Of a stretch of DNA of 64,000 bases, positions 25,885 through 35,042 are shown piece by piece (within the stretch, counting starts at the first letter, position 1; each line of letters begins with the position of its first letter). Both the position numbers and the translations under genes were made by a program. Source of the stretch: Bacteroidota bacterium (GTDB lineage Bacteria; Bacteroidota; Bacteroidia; B-17B0; Aurantibacillaceae); assembly GCA_013697245.1 (NCBI GenBank), contig JACCXH010000057.1, forward strand, positions 1 through 64,000, given 5' to 3'. The notes under the pieces are model-generated. The model did not search any database, was not told the DNA's origin, and worked only from the letters and a program-made list of their open reading frames with translations.

Positions 25885-27348
25885 ATGCAACCCCTGTTTC
25901 TATACAATACACTTACACGTAAAAAAGAAGAATTTAAACCCATTAAACCGCCTTTGGTTGGTTTGTATGTTTGTGGTCCTACGGTTTATAGCGATGTGCA
26001 TTTAGGCAACTGCCGCACCTTTATTTCATTCGATATGATATACCGTTACCTGGTGCACATTGGGTACAAAGTACGCTATGTTCGCAATATTACTGATGCC
26101 GGGCATTTAGAAGGAGACCGTGACGAAGGCGACGATAAATTCGCGAAAAAAGCAAAGCTCGAGCAGGTAGAACCAATGGAGATCGTACAAAAATACACGG
26201 TTGGTTTTCACGATGTCATGCAGGCCTTTAATAATTTACCGCCAAGTATAGAGCCTACCGCAACCGGACATATCTGCGAACAGGTAGAAATGATCAAAGA
26301 AATTATTGCCAAAGGTTTTGCATACGTGGTGGATGGTACCGTTTATTTTGACGTAGAAAAATACAATAAAGATTTTTCTTATGGCCAGTTAACCAATAGA
26401 AAATTAGAAGAATTGTTAGAAGGTACCCGCGAGCTTAGTGGACAAGACGAAAAGCGCGGTCGTTTGGATTTTGCGCTTTGGATAAACGCAAAACCCGAAA
26501 CATTAATGCGCTGGCCATCGCCATGGGGCTGGGGGTTTCCGGGCTGGCATATAGAATGCTCGGCCATGAGCAGTAAATATTTAGGCGATGTGTTTGATAT
26601 ACACGGCGGCGGCATGGATCTGCAGGCCACACACCACACCAATGAAATTGCGCAATCACAAGCCTGCAACCATAAAGCACCTGTAAATTATTGGATGCAC
26701 ACCAACATGCTAACCGTTAATGGTGTGCGCATGTCTAAATCTGCCGGCAACGGTTTTTTACCGGGCGAATTATTTACCGGCAATCACCCTTTGTTGGAGA
26801 AAGGCTACAGCCCAATGGCCGTGCGCTTTTTTATGATGCAAACACATTACCACAGCACACTCGATTTTTCTAACGAAGCCTTACAAGCCAGCGAAAAAGG
26901 CTTTGAGCGTTTAATGGAAAGTCACATTACCTTACAGAACTTAAAAGCAGCAACCACATCATCGGAAGATATAAAAGCATTGCAACAAAAATGTTACGAT
27001 GCCATGAACGATGATTTTAATACGCCCATTTTAATTGCACATTTATTTGATGCTTCAAGAATCATAAATTCAGCTAACGACAATAAATTAAGTGTCACGC
27101 AAAATGATATTGATACGCTAAAAGCCATCTATCAAAACTTTGTGTTTGATGTCATGGGATTAAAAAAAGAAGAGGAAAATTCAAAAACAACCGCTGTGTT
27201 GGATAAGGTAATACACATGGTGTTAGATATTCGCAACAAAGCAAAGGTAGAAAAGAATTTTCCGTTGAGTGATGAGATCCGCAATAAATTAACAGATGCC
27301 GGCGTTCAAATAAAAGATACAAAAGAAGGTTCTTCCTGGAAAATATAA
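25885..27348 (+). CDS. cysS: Cysteinyl-tRNA synthetase
   Basis: This is a 487-residue class I tRNA synthetase that charges tRNA-Cys. It shows CGPTVYSDVHLGNCRTF with the HIGH-like HLGN, the Zn-binding cysteine/histidine set (CGPT; GWHIECSAMS; the HHTNEIAQ region) and VNGVRMSKSAGN with the KMSKS-type loop. WHIECSAMS with downstream DIHGGGMDLQ is diagnostic for CysRS. Length is normal. The downstream glutamine cyclotransferase begins immediately after the stop. Confidence 0.96.
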   Translation: MQPLFLYNTLTRKKEEFKPIKPPLVGLYVCGPTVYSDVHLGNCRTFISFDMIYRYLVHIGYKVRYVRNITDAGHLEGDRDEGDDKFAKKAKLEQVEPMEIVQKYTVGFHDVMQAFNNLPPSIEPTATGHICEQVEMIKEIIAKGFAYVVDGTVYFDVEKYNKDFSYGQLTNRKLEELLEGTRELSGQDEKRGRLDFALWINAKPETLMRWPSPWGWGFPGWHIECSAMSSKYLGDVFDIHGGGMDLQATHHTNEIAQSQACNHKAPVNYWMHTNMLTVNGVRMSKSAGNGFLPGELFTGNHPLLEKGYSPMAVRFFMMQTHYHSTLDFSNEALQASEKGFERLMESHITLQNLKAATTSSEDIKALQQKCYDAMNDDFNTPILIAHLFDASRIINSANDNKLSVTQNDIDTLKAIYQNFVFDVMGLKKEEENSKTTAVLDKVIHMVLDIRNKAKVEKNFPLSDEIRNKLTDAGVQIKDTKEGSSWKI

Positions 27349-28191
27349 ATGACGATGATGTATTTTAAAAAAATAATTTCTGTTCTTGTTTTAGCACTTG
27401 CAATTGTTTCTTGCGAACCGGATAAAATAAAAGAAGATCCAAAAAAGATCATTGTTGAACCGGAAAAACCAGCCATTCCTGTTTTAGAATATTCTGTTGT
27501 AGCTACTTTTCCACACGATCAAACAGCCTTTACTCAAGGCTTTTTAATTCACGACGATAAATTATTTGAAAGCACAGGCTCGCCCGATAACATGCCACAA
27601 TTAAAATCAGTAATTGGTATTGTAGATTGGAAAACAGGAAAATTAAATGTGAAAACAGAACTTGATAAAAAAAGTTATCCTTTTGGTGAAGGAATCGTTA
27701 TCTTAAAAGGAAAAATTTATCAGATCACCTATAAAGAACAAACCGGTTTTATTTATGATGAAAAAACATTCAAAAAAATTGGTCAGTTTAATTATGCAAA
27801 TAAAGAGGGCTGGGGATTAACAACAGACGGCACAAATATCATCATGAGCGATGGCACAAATAACCTTACATTTTGTGATCTGGATATGAAACCCGTTAAA
27901 GTAATAAGTGTAAATGAAAATGGTTATGCGGTAGATGCGTTGAACGAATTGGAATACATTAAGGGTTTTGTTTATGCCAACATCTACACAACCGGTTATG
28001 TTGTTAAGATCGATCCTAAAACCGGAAACGTTGTTGCAAAAATTAACTTTACACCGATGGAATATAATATGCATAACCTTCATCCTAATACCTTAGAAAT
28101 GAATGGCATTGCTTTCGACTCTATTGCCGATAAGATCTATGTTACCGGCAAACTGTGGACGAACATTTACCAGGTTAATTTTCCACATTAA
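27349..28191 (+). CDS. Glutaminyl-peptide cyclotransferase lipoprotein
   Basis: The 280-residue lipoprotein has signal and lipobox AIVSC (Cys at about 22). The mature part is a beta-propeller of the plant/bacterial glutamine cyclotransferase family: FPHDQTAFTQGFLIHDDKLFESTG is its hallmark, followed by PFGEGIVILKGKIYQITYKE, GWGLTTDG and LNELEYIKGFVYANIY. These enzymes form N-terminal pyroglutamate on exported proteins. The start abuts the cysS stop; ATGs at 27349, 27355 and 27358 are all possible. In T9SS bacteria many exported proteins have N-terminal Gln, which gives this enzyme abundant substrates. Confidence 0.9.
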   Translation: MTMMYFKKIISVLVLALAIVSCEPDKIKEDPKKIIVEPEKPAIPVLEYSVVATFPHDQTAFTQGFLIHDDKLFESTGSPDNMPQLKSVIGIVDWKTGKLNVKTELDKKSYPFGEGIVILKGKIYQITYKEQTGFIYDEKTFKKIGQFNYANKEGWGLTTDGTNIIMSDGTNNLTFCDLDMKPVKVISVNENGYAVDALNELEYIKGFVYANIYTTGYVVKIDPKTGNVVAKINFTPMEYNMHNLHPNTLEMNGIAFDSIADKIYVTGKLWTNIYQVNFPH

Positions 28192-28265
28192 TTTATAAAC
28201 ACAGTTCCAACAACCCTTTTTTTAGAGGTAAAATTTAAGTTTCTTTAGATTCTTAAAATTAATTC

Positions 28266-28808
28266 ATGAAGACGGCATTACTGGCTTTATTAATCAGCTT
28301 AACATCATTTTGCGCAAACGCCCAGATAGGCTTTGTTAAAGGATATATCATTAACGAAAAAGGCGATACCGTAAAAGGAGAACTAAAAATAAATCCAAAA
28401 AAAGAACAAGATAATTATTCTAAAGTTTTTTTTAAGGACGATAGCGGAACGCAAAAAAATTACAAGCCAAATAAAGTAAAGGCCTACGGTTTTGGTAACC
28501 AACATTACATTGCAATGGATTATGAGGGAGAACTAAAATTTTACAAGGCGCTTGCCCGTGGCGAAGTTTCACTTTATAAAATGATGTTTGAAGTCACAAA
28601 TATGAACGCCACCAGTTACGATGGCGAATATTATATTAGCAGAACAGACGACAAAAAAATGACACCTGTTAAAGAAGGGAAATTTAAAAAACAATTACAG
28701 GAAATGATGAGCGGAGCCGCGGGATACGCCAACGATTATGATGGCGATAAAAAACTCAACGAAGAAAAAGCAGTTGAGGTAATTAATAAATATAATAACA
28801 GGAAGTAG
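28266..28808 (+). CDS. Exported protein of unknown function
   Basis: The 180-residue protein has a signal peptide (cleavage after FCANA). The start of the mature part, GFVKGYIINEKGDTVKGEL, is a pattern seen in many uncharacterised Bacteroidota exported proteins. The rest alternates strands and ends in a charged region (NDYDGDKKLNEEKA). No catalytic motif is visible. It stands between the cyclotransferase and polA with its own spacer of 75 bp. Confidence 0.72.
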   Translation: MKTALLALLISLTSFCANAQIGFVKGYIINEKGDTVKGELKINPKKEQDNYSKVFFKDDSGTQKNYKPNKVKAYGFGNQHYIAMDYEGELKFYKALARGEVSLYKMMFEVTNMNATSYDGEYYISRTDDKKMTPVKEGKFKKQLQEMMSGAAGYANDYDGDKKLNEEKAVEVINKYNNRK

Positions 28809-28873
28809 AAAGATAATTTTTTTGAATGCTTTAAGAAAACCATCAACGATCTATTTCCTACAAAAATTAAAAC

Positions 28874-31702
28874 ATGATCACAAAAGATACAGAGAAAAAA
28901 TTATTTTTATTAGATGCCTACGCACTTATTTATCGCGCATTTTTTGCTTTTAGCAACAGCCCAAGAATTAATTCAAAAGGATTTAATACTTCTGCCATTT
29001 TTGGATTTACAAATACCTTACTAGAAATTTTAAATAAAGAAAAACCAACACACATTGCGGTCGTGTTTGATATGGAAGGCCCTACTCAACGTCATATCGA
29101 ATTTGAAACCTATAAAGCTAATCGTGAAGAAATGCCTGAGGATCTTCAAAAATCTATTCCTTTAATTATGGATCTTCTTAAAGGTTTTAATATTGAGACC
29201 ATGGGCATAAGTGGTTTTGAAGCAGATGACCTTATTGGCACATTGGCTATTAAAGCTGAGAAAGCAGGCTTCACTACTTATATGATGACACCGGATAAAG
29301 ATTACGGTCAGCTGGTTGACGCAAATACATTTATTTATAAACCCGCCAGTTTTGGTAACGGCCCATCTATTTTAGGTCCTGAAGAAATTTGTAAGAAATG
29401 GGAAATACAAAATGTTTTGCAATTAATAGACATTTTAGGCCTGATGGGCGATAAGGTGGATAACATTCCCGGCATTCCCGGCGTTGGCGAAAAGACCGCC
29501 ATACAACTGATAAAAGATTACGGCAGCATAGAGAACCTTTTAGAGAATACTGATAAATTAAAAGGTAAACTAAAAGAAAAAGTTGAGAATAACCGTGACA
29601 TGGCTATCCAATCAAAACGTTTAGCAACTATTATTTTAGATTGCCCTGTTGAATTGGACGAAGAAAAACTCACCGTTAAACCGGTGAATAAAGAGATATT
29701 ATCAGAGCTTTTTAAAGAACTTGAATTTAGGGCTATTGCCAAAAAAGTGTTGGGCGAAGATATTGGTGGCACTGAAAAATTACCAATTGAAAAACCAAAA
29801 GCAGAAAAAAAACAAGATCTGTTTAGCAGCGATGATCTTTTCTCTGCGCAAAACGAAACGGTTGAAACAGCAGAACAGGTTACCAATTTTAAAACCATAA
29901 ATGATGTTGAGCACAATTATGAATTGGTCGACTCTATGGAAAAAATAAATGCCCTGGTTGCTGTTTTAGAAAAAGAAGCTGAGTTTTGTTTCGATAGCGA
30001 GACAACAGGCTTAGATACCATCAATGCAGAATTAGTAGGTCTTTCTTTTGCTGTTAAGTCGCACCACGCCTGGTACGTTCCAATCGCGGAAAATAAAGAA
30101 GAAGCATTAAAACAATTACAACCTTTTCGTAAAATCTTTGAGAACACTTCAAAGATTTTAATTGGACAAAACATAAAATACGATTATCAAATTTTATTGA
30201 ACTACGCTATCGAAATAAAAAATAAATTATTTGATACCATGGTGGCGCATTTTTTAATTATGCCGGATATGCGTCATGGTATGGATATATTAGCGCAAAC
30301 CTATTTAAATTATTCTCCTGTAAGCATCACCACGTTAATTGGTAAAAAAGGCAAGGAACAAATTAGCATGCGCGATGTTGAGGTTAATGTTATTAAGGAT
30401 TATGCGGCAGAAGATGCCGATGTAACCATTCAATTAAAAAAACATTTTGCACCACTTCTTAAAGAAAATGAAGTAGAGAAGCTATTTAACGAGGTAGAAG
30501 TGCCATTGATAACTGTATTGGCAAATATAGAGCGCGAAGGAATTAATTTGGATGTGCCTGTGCTAAGAGAATTCTCGGCGCAACTACAAATTGATATTGC
30601 GCAGGTTGAAAAAGAGATCCAGGAATTGGCAGGCACTAAATTTAATGTCTCATCACCAAAACAAGTTGGCGAAATTTTATTTGAGTATTTAAAAATTGTA
30701 GATAAGGCCAAAAAAACAAAGACAGGTCAGTATGCTACCGGCGAAGAAGTTTTGAGTAAACTGGAAGGCACACATCCGATTGTTTCAAAAATATTAGACT
30801 ACCGCGAACTCGTAAAATTAAAATCTACTTATGTAGATACACTTCCGGAATTAGTGAATAAAAAAACAAACCGCATCCACACTTCCTTTAATCAGGTGGT
30901 GGCTGTTACAGGTCGCTTAAGTAGCGATAATCCTAACTTGCAAAACATTCCTATCAGAACAGAGCGTGGCAGACAAATTCGTAAAGCGTTTATTCCCCGC
31001 GATAAATATCATATTTTATTAAGCGCCGATTATTCTCAAATAGAATTACGCATTGTAGCAAGTATTAGCGGCGATGTAAATATGTGCGAAGCTTTTCGTT
31101 TGGGAAAAGACATCCATACTGCCACTGCATCAAAAGTTTTTAATGTTGCCGAAAGTGAAGTAACCAAAGAAATGCGTTACAAAGCAAAGAGCGTAAACTT
31201 TGGTATCATTTACGGACAAGGCGCTTTTGGCTTGGCAGAAAACCTGGGCATTAGCCGCGGCGAAGCAAAAGAGATCATTGATAATTATAAAAAAGAGTTT
31301 TCTGCTATTGATAAGTACATGAGCGACACGATAAACTTTGCTCGTGAGAACGGCTATGTAAAAACATTGTTAGGGCGTAAACGCTGGTTGCGCGATATTA
31401 CTTCTAACAACGCAACGGTTCGCAGTTTTGCAGAACGTAATGCCATTAATGCCCCCATACAAGGTAGCGCGGCGGATATGATAAAAGTGGCCATGATAAA
31501 TATTTATAATGATTTACAAAAACAAAACTTTAAAACAAAAATGTTATTGCAGGTGCATGATGAATTAGTGTTTGATGTTTACAAACCCGAATTGGAAATT
31601 GTAAAACCAATTATTGAAAAACATATGCGCGAAGCTTTGCCGTTAAACGTTCCGGTTGAGGTTGGCATGGGTGTTGGCGAGAATTGGCTGGCCGCTCATT
31701 AA
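28874..31702 (+). CDS. polA: DNA polymerase I
   Basis: This 942-residue enzyme does Okazaki-fragment processing and repair synthesis. It has all three parts. The 5'-3' exonuclease (1-~300) shows LLDAYALIYRAFFAF, DKVDNIPGIPGVGEKTA. The proofreading 3'-5' exonuclease (~350-530) has FDSETTGLDT and AEDADVTIQL, so its catalytic acids seem intact. The polymerase has motif A LSADYSQIELR, motif B RYKAKSVNFGIIYGQG and motif C LQVHDELVFDV. A non-conserved acidic linker lies near 315-340. It is a monocistronic core gene. Confidence 0.97.
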   Translation: MITKDTEKKLFLLDAYALIYRAFFAFSNSPRINSKGFNTSAIFGFTNTLLEILNKEKPTHIAVVFDMEGPTQRHIEFETYKANREEMPEDLQKSIPLIMDLLKGFNIETMGISGFEADDLIGTLAIKAEKAGFTTYMMTPDKDYGQLVDANTFIYKPASFGNGPSILGPEEICKKWEIQNVLQLIDILGLMGDKVDNIPGIPGVGEKTAIQLIKDYGSIENLLENTDKLKGKLKEKVENNRDMAIQSKRLATIILDCPVELDEEKLTVKPVNKEILSELFKELEFRAIAKKVLGEDIGGTEKLPIEKPKAEKKQDLFSSDDLFSAQNETVETAEQVTNFKTINDVEHNYELVDSMEKINALVAVLEKEAEFCFDSETTGLDTINAELVGLSFAVKSHHAWYVPIAENKEEALKQLQPFRKIFENTSKILIGQNIKYDYQILLNYAIEIKNKLFDTMVAHFLIMPDMRHGMDILAQTYLNYSPVSITTLIGKKGKEQISMRDVEVNVIKDYAAEDADVTIQLKKHFAPLLKENEVEKLFNEVEVPLITVLANIEREGINLDVPVLREFSAQLQIDIAQVEKEIQELAGTKFNVSSPKQVGEILFEYLKIVDKAKKTKTGQYATGEEVLSKLEGTHPIVSKILDYRELVKLKSTYVDTLPELVNKKTNRIHTSFNQVVAVTGRLSSDNPNLQNIPIRTERGRQIRKAFIPRDKYHILLSADYSQIELRIVASISGDVNMCEAFRLGKDIHTATASKVFNVAESEVTKEMRYKAKSVNFGIIYGQGAFGLAENLGISRGEAKEIIDNYKKEFSAIDKYMSDTINFARENGYVKTLLGRKRWLRDITSNNATVRSFAERNAINAPIQGSAADMIKVAMINIYNDLQKQNFKTKMLLQVHDELVFDVYKPELEIVKPIIEKHMREALPLNVPVEVGMGVGENWLAAH

Positions 31703-31754
31703 CTGTTTATTTTGGCATTAGACAATATTTTTACCACGCCGGCGTTGCTAGTAT

Positions 31755-32651
31755 ATGAAAAAGCTACAACTCCAGGTTTTGATCCTTGCAAGTGTACTTG
31801 GATTAAACGCACAAATTAAAACGGATAGTTTAAAAAGATTCCGTTTATCAGGCATCATTGTCGAAATGCATGGCATATCAAACCGCGAAACATCAAATAA
31901 CAATCAGGCCGACTTCCAAAAGCATGTACAGAATAATGAGTTACTGGATAAAGACCTAACAGCTTACTCAACTTATAGCGGATACAATCTAAATTTTGAA
32001 GGTATGTTCTCTGCGCGCGCCTTTTTCGAATGTCAAAAAGCTAAACGACATAACCCTGAAGTATTTATTGGTTTGCGCTATGGTAATGCTGTTTTAGCAG
32101 GCGCTTCGTATTTTAAATTAGAAACAAAAACAGTAGCAACTTATATCAATCCTGTAAATAAAGATTCGTTGCAAGAAGTTGACCTGTATAATACTTCTTA
32201 TCGTTACCAGATCAATTCAAAAAGTCTTTTTATTCCCTTGGGTATAAATATTGCAACTAATAAAACCAACCGATTATGGTTTTCTGCCGGGGTAGAAATT
32301 AGTCCGGGAATAACGTTTAACAATACATTTAGTGCTTATTATCTATTGACTAAAAACAAAGCAATTTACGAGCCTAATACATCAACTCCCTTTAGTGCGA
32401 ATGCGCAGGGTGCCACCGAGATCCTTGATTCAAAATATTCTAACACGCAACTTAAAGGAGTTGGATTTGAAGGTTACCTGGCTTTACCTTTAAGCGCAAA
32501 CCTGCGTGTTTCTAAAAAAATAAAATTCTTAAAACAGTTAAATTTAAATGGTGCACTTGCACCCGGCTTCTTTGTTTCAAAAAATAAATTCGCTAGTACA
32601 CAAACAAACTTCATTGCTAATGCTTCACTCGGTATAAGGTATAACTGGTAG
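31755..32651 (+). CDS. Putative outer-membrane beta-barrel protein
   Basis: The 298-residue protein has a short signal peptide (cleavage after LGLNAQ). Alternating amphipathic strands follow, for example VFIGLRYGNAVLAGASYF, LFIPLGINIATN, LWFSAGVEISPGITF and a final strand NASLGIRYNW ending in an aromatic residue, as expected for outer-membrane barrels. I do not recognise a specific family or function. Confidence 0.7.
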   Translation: MKKLQLQVLILASVLGLNAQIKTDSLKRFRLSGIIVEMHGISNRETSNNNQADFQKHVQNNELLDKDLTAYSTYSGYNLNFEGMFSARAFFECQKAKRHNPEVFIGLRYGNAVLAGASYFKLETKTVATYINPVNKDSLQEVDLYNTSYRYQINSKSLFIPLGINIATNKTNRLWFSAGVEISPGITFNNTFSAYYLLTKNKAIYEPNTSTPFSANAQGATEILDSKYSNTQLKGVGFEGYLALPLSANLRVSKKIKFLKQLNLNGALAPGFFVSKNKFASTQTNFIANASLGIRYNW

Positions 32652-32729
32652 CGCCTAAATCAATTTAAACTTATTGTCGCCCAGCTCTTAGGGATACATT
32701 GTTATATTTATAGATCTAAAAAATATAAC

Positions 32730-34946
32730 ATGAATAAAAATTTACTATTAGCTATTTGTTTTTTATTTTTTCTTGTAATACACGCTCAAACACCAACGCC
32801 AAAAGATTGTTCTGTAGAGCTTTGGGCAAATGTGCAGGTTAGCCCACCAACTGTTACATTAAATTGGCTTCCAAATGTTGGCACAACCAATTATGCTATT
32901 TATAGAAAACCGAAAAATAGTTCTACATGGACAACTCTTTCTATTACCAATCCAAGCACCACTACACAATATATTGATAATACCGTTTCTGTAGGCGTGC
33001 ATTATGAATACCGTGTTACAAGAACTGCTGTTACGGGTACATTAACCTATCCAGGTTATGGATATATCAATTCAGGTATTCAGATTCCGGAAGTAGAAGG
33101 AAGAGGAAAATTAATTTTATTGATTGCAAATACATTCAGTACCTCTTTAGCAACCGAAATAAATCGCTTGGTTGATGACCTTGAAGGAGATGGTTGGGAG
33201 GTATTAAAAAGTTACATTAATCCAACAGCTTCCGTAACTACGGTTAAGGCACAAATAGTAAACACGTACAATTTAGATCCGGTTAATACCAAAGCGTTAT
33301 TTTTATTTGGACATATTCCGGTACCTTATAGCGGCGATTTTGGACCAGACGGACACCCAGATCATCAGGGCGCCTGGCCGGCAGATGTTTATTATGGAGA
33401 TGTTAACGGTTCGTGGACTGACGTATCTGTAACCTCTACAACTGTTTCGCCGGCACGCACACAAAATATACCGGGCGATGGAAAGTTCGATCAATGGCAA
33501 ATACCAAGCACGGTTGAGTTACAAGTAGGCCGTGTTGATCTGTATGGCATGACCTCTTTTACAGCTACCGAAACACAATTATTACAAAACTATTTAAATA
33601 AAGATCACGATTATCGTAAGAAAATTTTTTCACCAATTAAGCGCGCTGTAATTGACGATAACTTTGGTTATTTTTCGCCGGGAGAATCATTTGCCTCAAG
33701 TGGCTTTAAGAATTTTGGACCCTTAGTTACACCAACCAACGTAGCACAAACAGATTATTTTACAACTATGACCGGTAACAGCTATCAATGGTCGTATGGT
33801 TGCGGCGGCGGAACATTTAATAGCGCCGGTGGAATTGGCGCTACATCTAATTTTGCAAGTTCTAATTTACAAGGTGTTTTTACCATGTTATTTGGTAGTT
33901 ATTTTGGAGATTGGGATGTGAACGATAATTTTTTACGCGCACCTTTGTGCCAGGGTCAAACATTAACAAATGCCTGGGCAGGCCGTCCTAACTGGATGTT
34001 CCACCACATGGCTATGGGCGAGAATATTGGTTACAGTACGCAGCTAACACAAAATAATACAACTACTTATTTCCCTTCGCCGTATCCAATTAATTATGGT
34101 TTATATAATGTAGTAAGTATTGCTTTAATGGGTGATCCGACTTTACGTAATGATATTGTTTCACCGGTTTCAAATGTGGTAGCTACAAAAGTTGGTAACA
34201 ACTGTAACATCTCATGGTCTGCCTCTACAGAAACTGCAATTGTTGGGTACAATATTTATATGAAAAATGCTACAAACACCAGCTACACAAAAATTAATCC
34301 ATCGCCGGTAACCGGAACAACGTATACGGATAATTGTTTGGTTTACCCGGGCATTTATAAATACATGGTGCGTACTTTAAAATTAGAGAATACACCAAGC
34401 GGCACGTATTATAATATGAGCGAAGGAATTGCCGATACGGCTAACAACACCAGCAACTTTCTTTCTATTGCAGCATTTACAAATGCTGTGATAGGTAACT
34501 CGGTTACGGTAACAAATACATCTACCAATGCTACAACCTATTCATGGAACTTTGGCAACTCTGTAACCAGCACATCTATCAATCCCGGTCCGGTAACTTA
34601 TACTGCAAATGGCCAATACACCATTACACTGGTTGCTTCAAACGTTTGTCATAGTTCTACAACCACAGCGGTAGTTAATATTTTAAGTGTTGGTTTAAAT
34701 GAAAATAGTTTAGATAATTTGGTTTTAGTTTGGCCAAACCCATCGAGCGGAAAAATTAAAATAGACAATACATTGAATGAAATCATGGAAGTAAGCATTT
34801 ATAGTTTAGAAGGAAGATTGGTTTATTATAAGAACAATGTTGCTAAGAACGAAGAGCTGAACATTGCAAAAATAAATAAGGGACTTTATGAAATTAAAAT
34901 TAAAGCAGGAGAAAAAACCGCGAATAGAAAATTAATCATTGAGTAG
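32730..34946 (+). CDS. T9SS type A cargo protein with gingipain-like core
   Basis: The 738-residue exported protein contains: signal peptide (1-19); a fibronectin III-like domain (~25-115); a central domain (~130-475); a second FnIII-like domain (~480-560); a PKD-like domain (~575-655, TYSWNFGN); and a type A T9SS sorting domain (last ~80 residues, VWPNPSSGKIKI ... LNIAKINKGLYEIKI). The central domain reads like the caspase/gingipain (C25) fold: LFLFGHIPVP, ADVYYGDVNG, VGRVDLYG and a closing MGDPTLR. The places where C25 has its catalytic His and Cys read WSYGCGGG and MLFGSYFGDW, so activity is doubtful. The protein is probably at the cell surface. Confidence 0.78.
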   Translation: MNKNLLLAICFLFFLVIHAQTPTPKDCSVELWANVQVSPPTVTLNWLPNVGTTNYAIYRKPKNSSTWTTLSITNPSTTTQYIDNTVSVGVHYEYRVTRTAVTGTLTYPGYGYINSGIQIPEVEGRGKLILLIANTFSTSLATEINRLVDDLEGDGWEVLKSYINPTASVTTVKAQIVNTYNLDPVNTKALFLFGHIPVPYSGDFGPDGHPDHQGAWPADVYYGDVNGSWTDVSVTSTTVSPARTQNIPGDGKFDQWQIPSTVELQVGRVDLYGMTSFTATETQLLQNYLNKDHDYRKKIFSPIKRAVIDDNFGYFSPGESFASSGFKNFGPLVTPTNVAQTDYFTTMTGNSYQWSYGCGGGTFNSAGGIGATSNFASSNLQGVFTMLFGSYFGDWDVNDNFLRAPLCQGQTLTNAWAGRPNWMFHHMAMGENIGYSTQLTQNNTTTYFPSPYPINYGLYNVVSIALMGDPTLRNDIVSPVSNVVATKVGNNCNISWSASTETAIVGYNIYMKNATNTSYTKINPSPVTGTTYTDNCLVYPGIYKYMVRTLKLENTPSGTYYNMSEGIADTANNTSNFLSIAAFTNAVIGNSVTVTNTSTNATTYSWNFGNSVTSTSINPGPVTYTANGQYTITLVASNVCHSSTTTAVVNILSVGLNENSLDNLVLVWPNPSSGKIKIDNTLNEIMEVSIYSLEGRLVYYKNNVAKNEELNIAKINKGLYEIKIKAGEKTANRKLIIE

Positions 34947-34957
34947 GTTCTTGCCAT

Positions 34958-34975
34958 TCCCAATAGCTATCGGGA
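34958..34975. repeat. 18-bp palindromic element, copy 3 (one mismatch)
   Basis: TCCCAATAGCTATCGGGA differs at one base from the two perfect copies near the tRNA-Arg. It lies 11 bp after the stop of the T9SS cargo gene. Confidence 0.7.
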
Positions 34976-35001
34976 TCGATGATTTCACAAATTTAAATAA
35001 A

Positions 35002-35032
35002 AGAATCTGTGTTATTTTCGAAATCTGCGGCT
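35002..35032 (+). repeat. Dispersed repeat family B, copy 2
   Basis: AGAATCTGTGTTATTTTCGA followed by AATCTGCGGCT closely matches the right arm at 41421-41452. Confidence 0.6.
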
Positions 35033-35042
35033 TATTTTGAAA

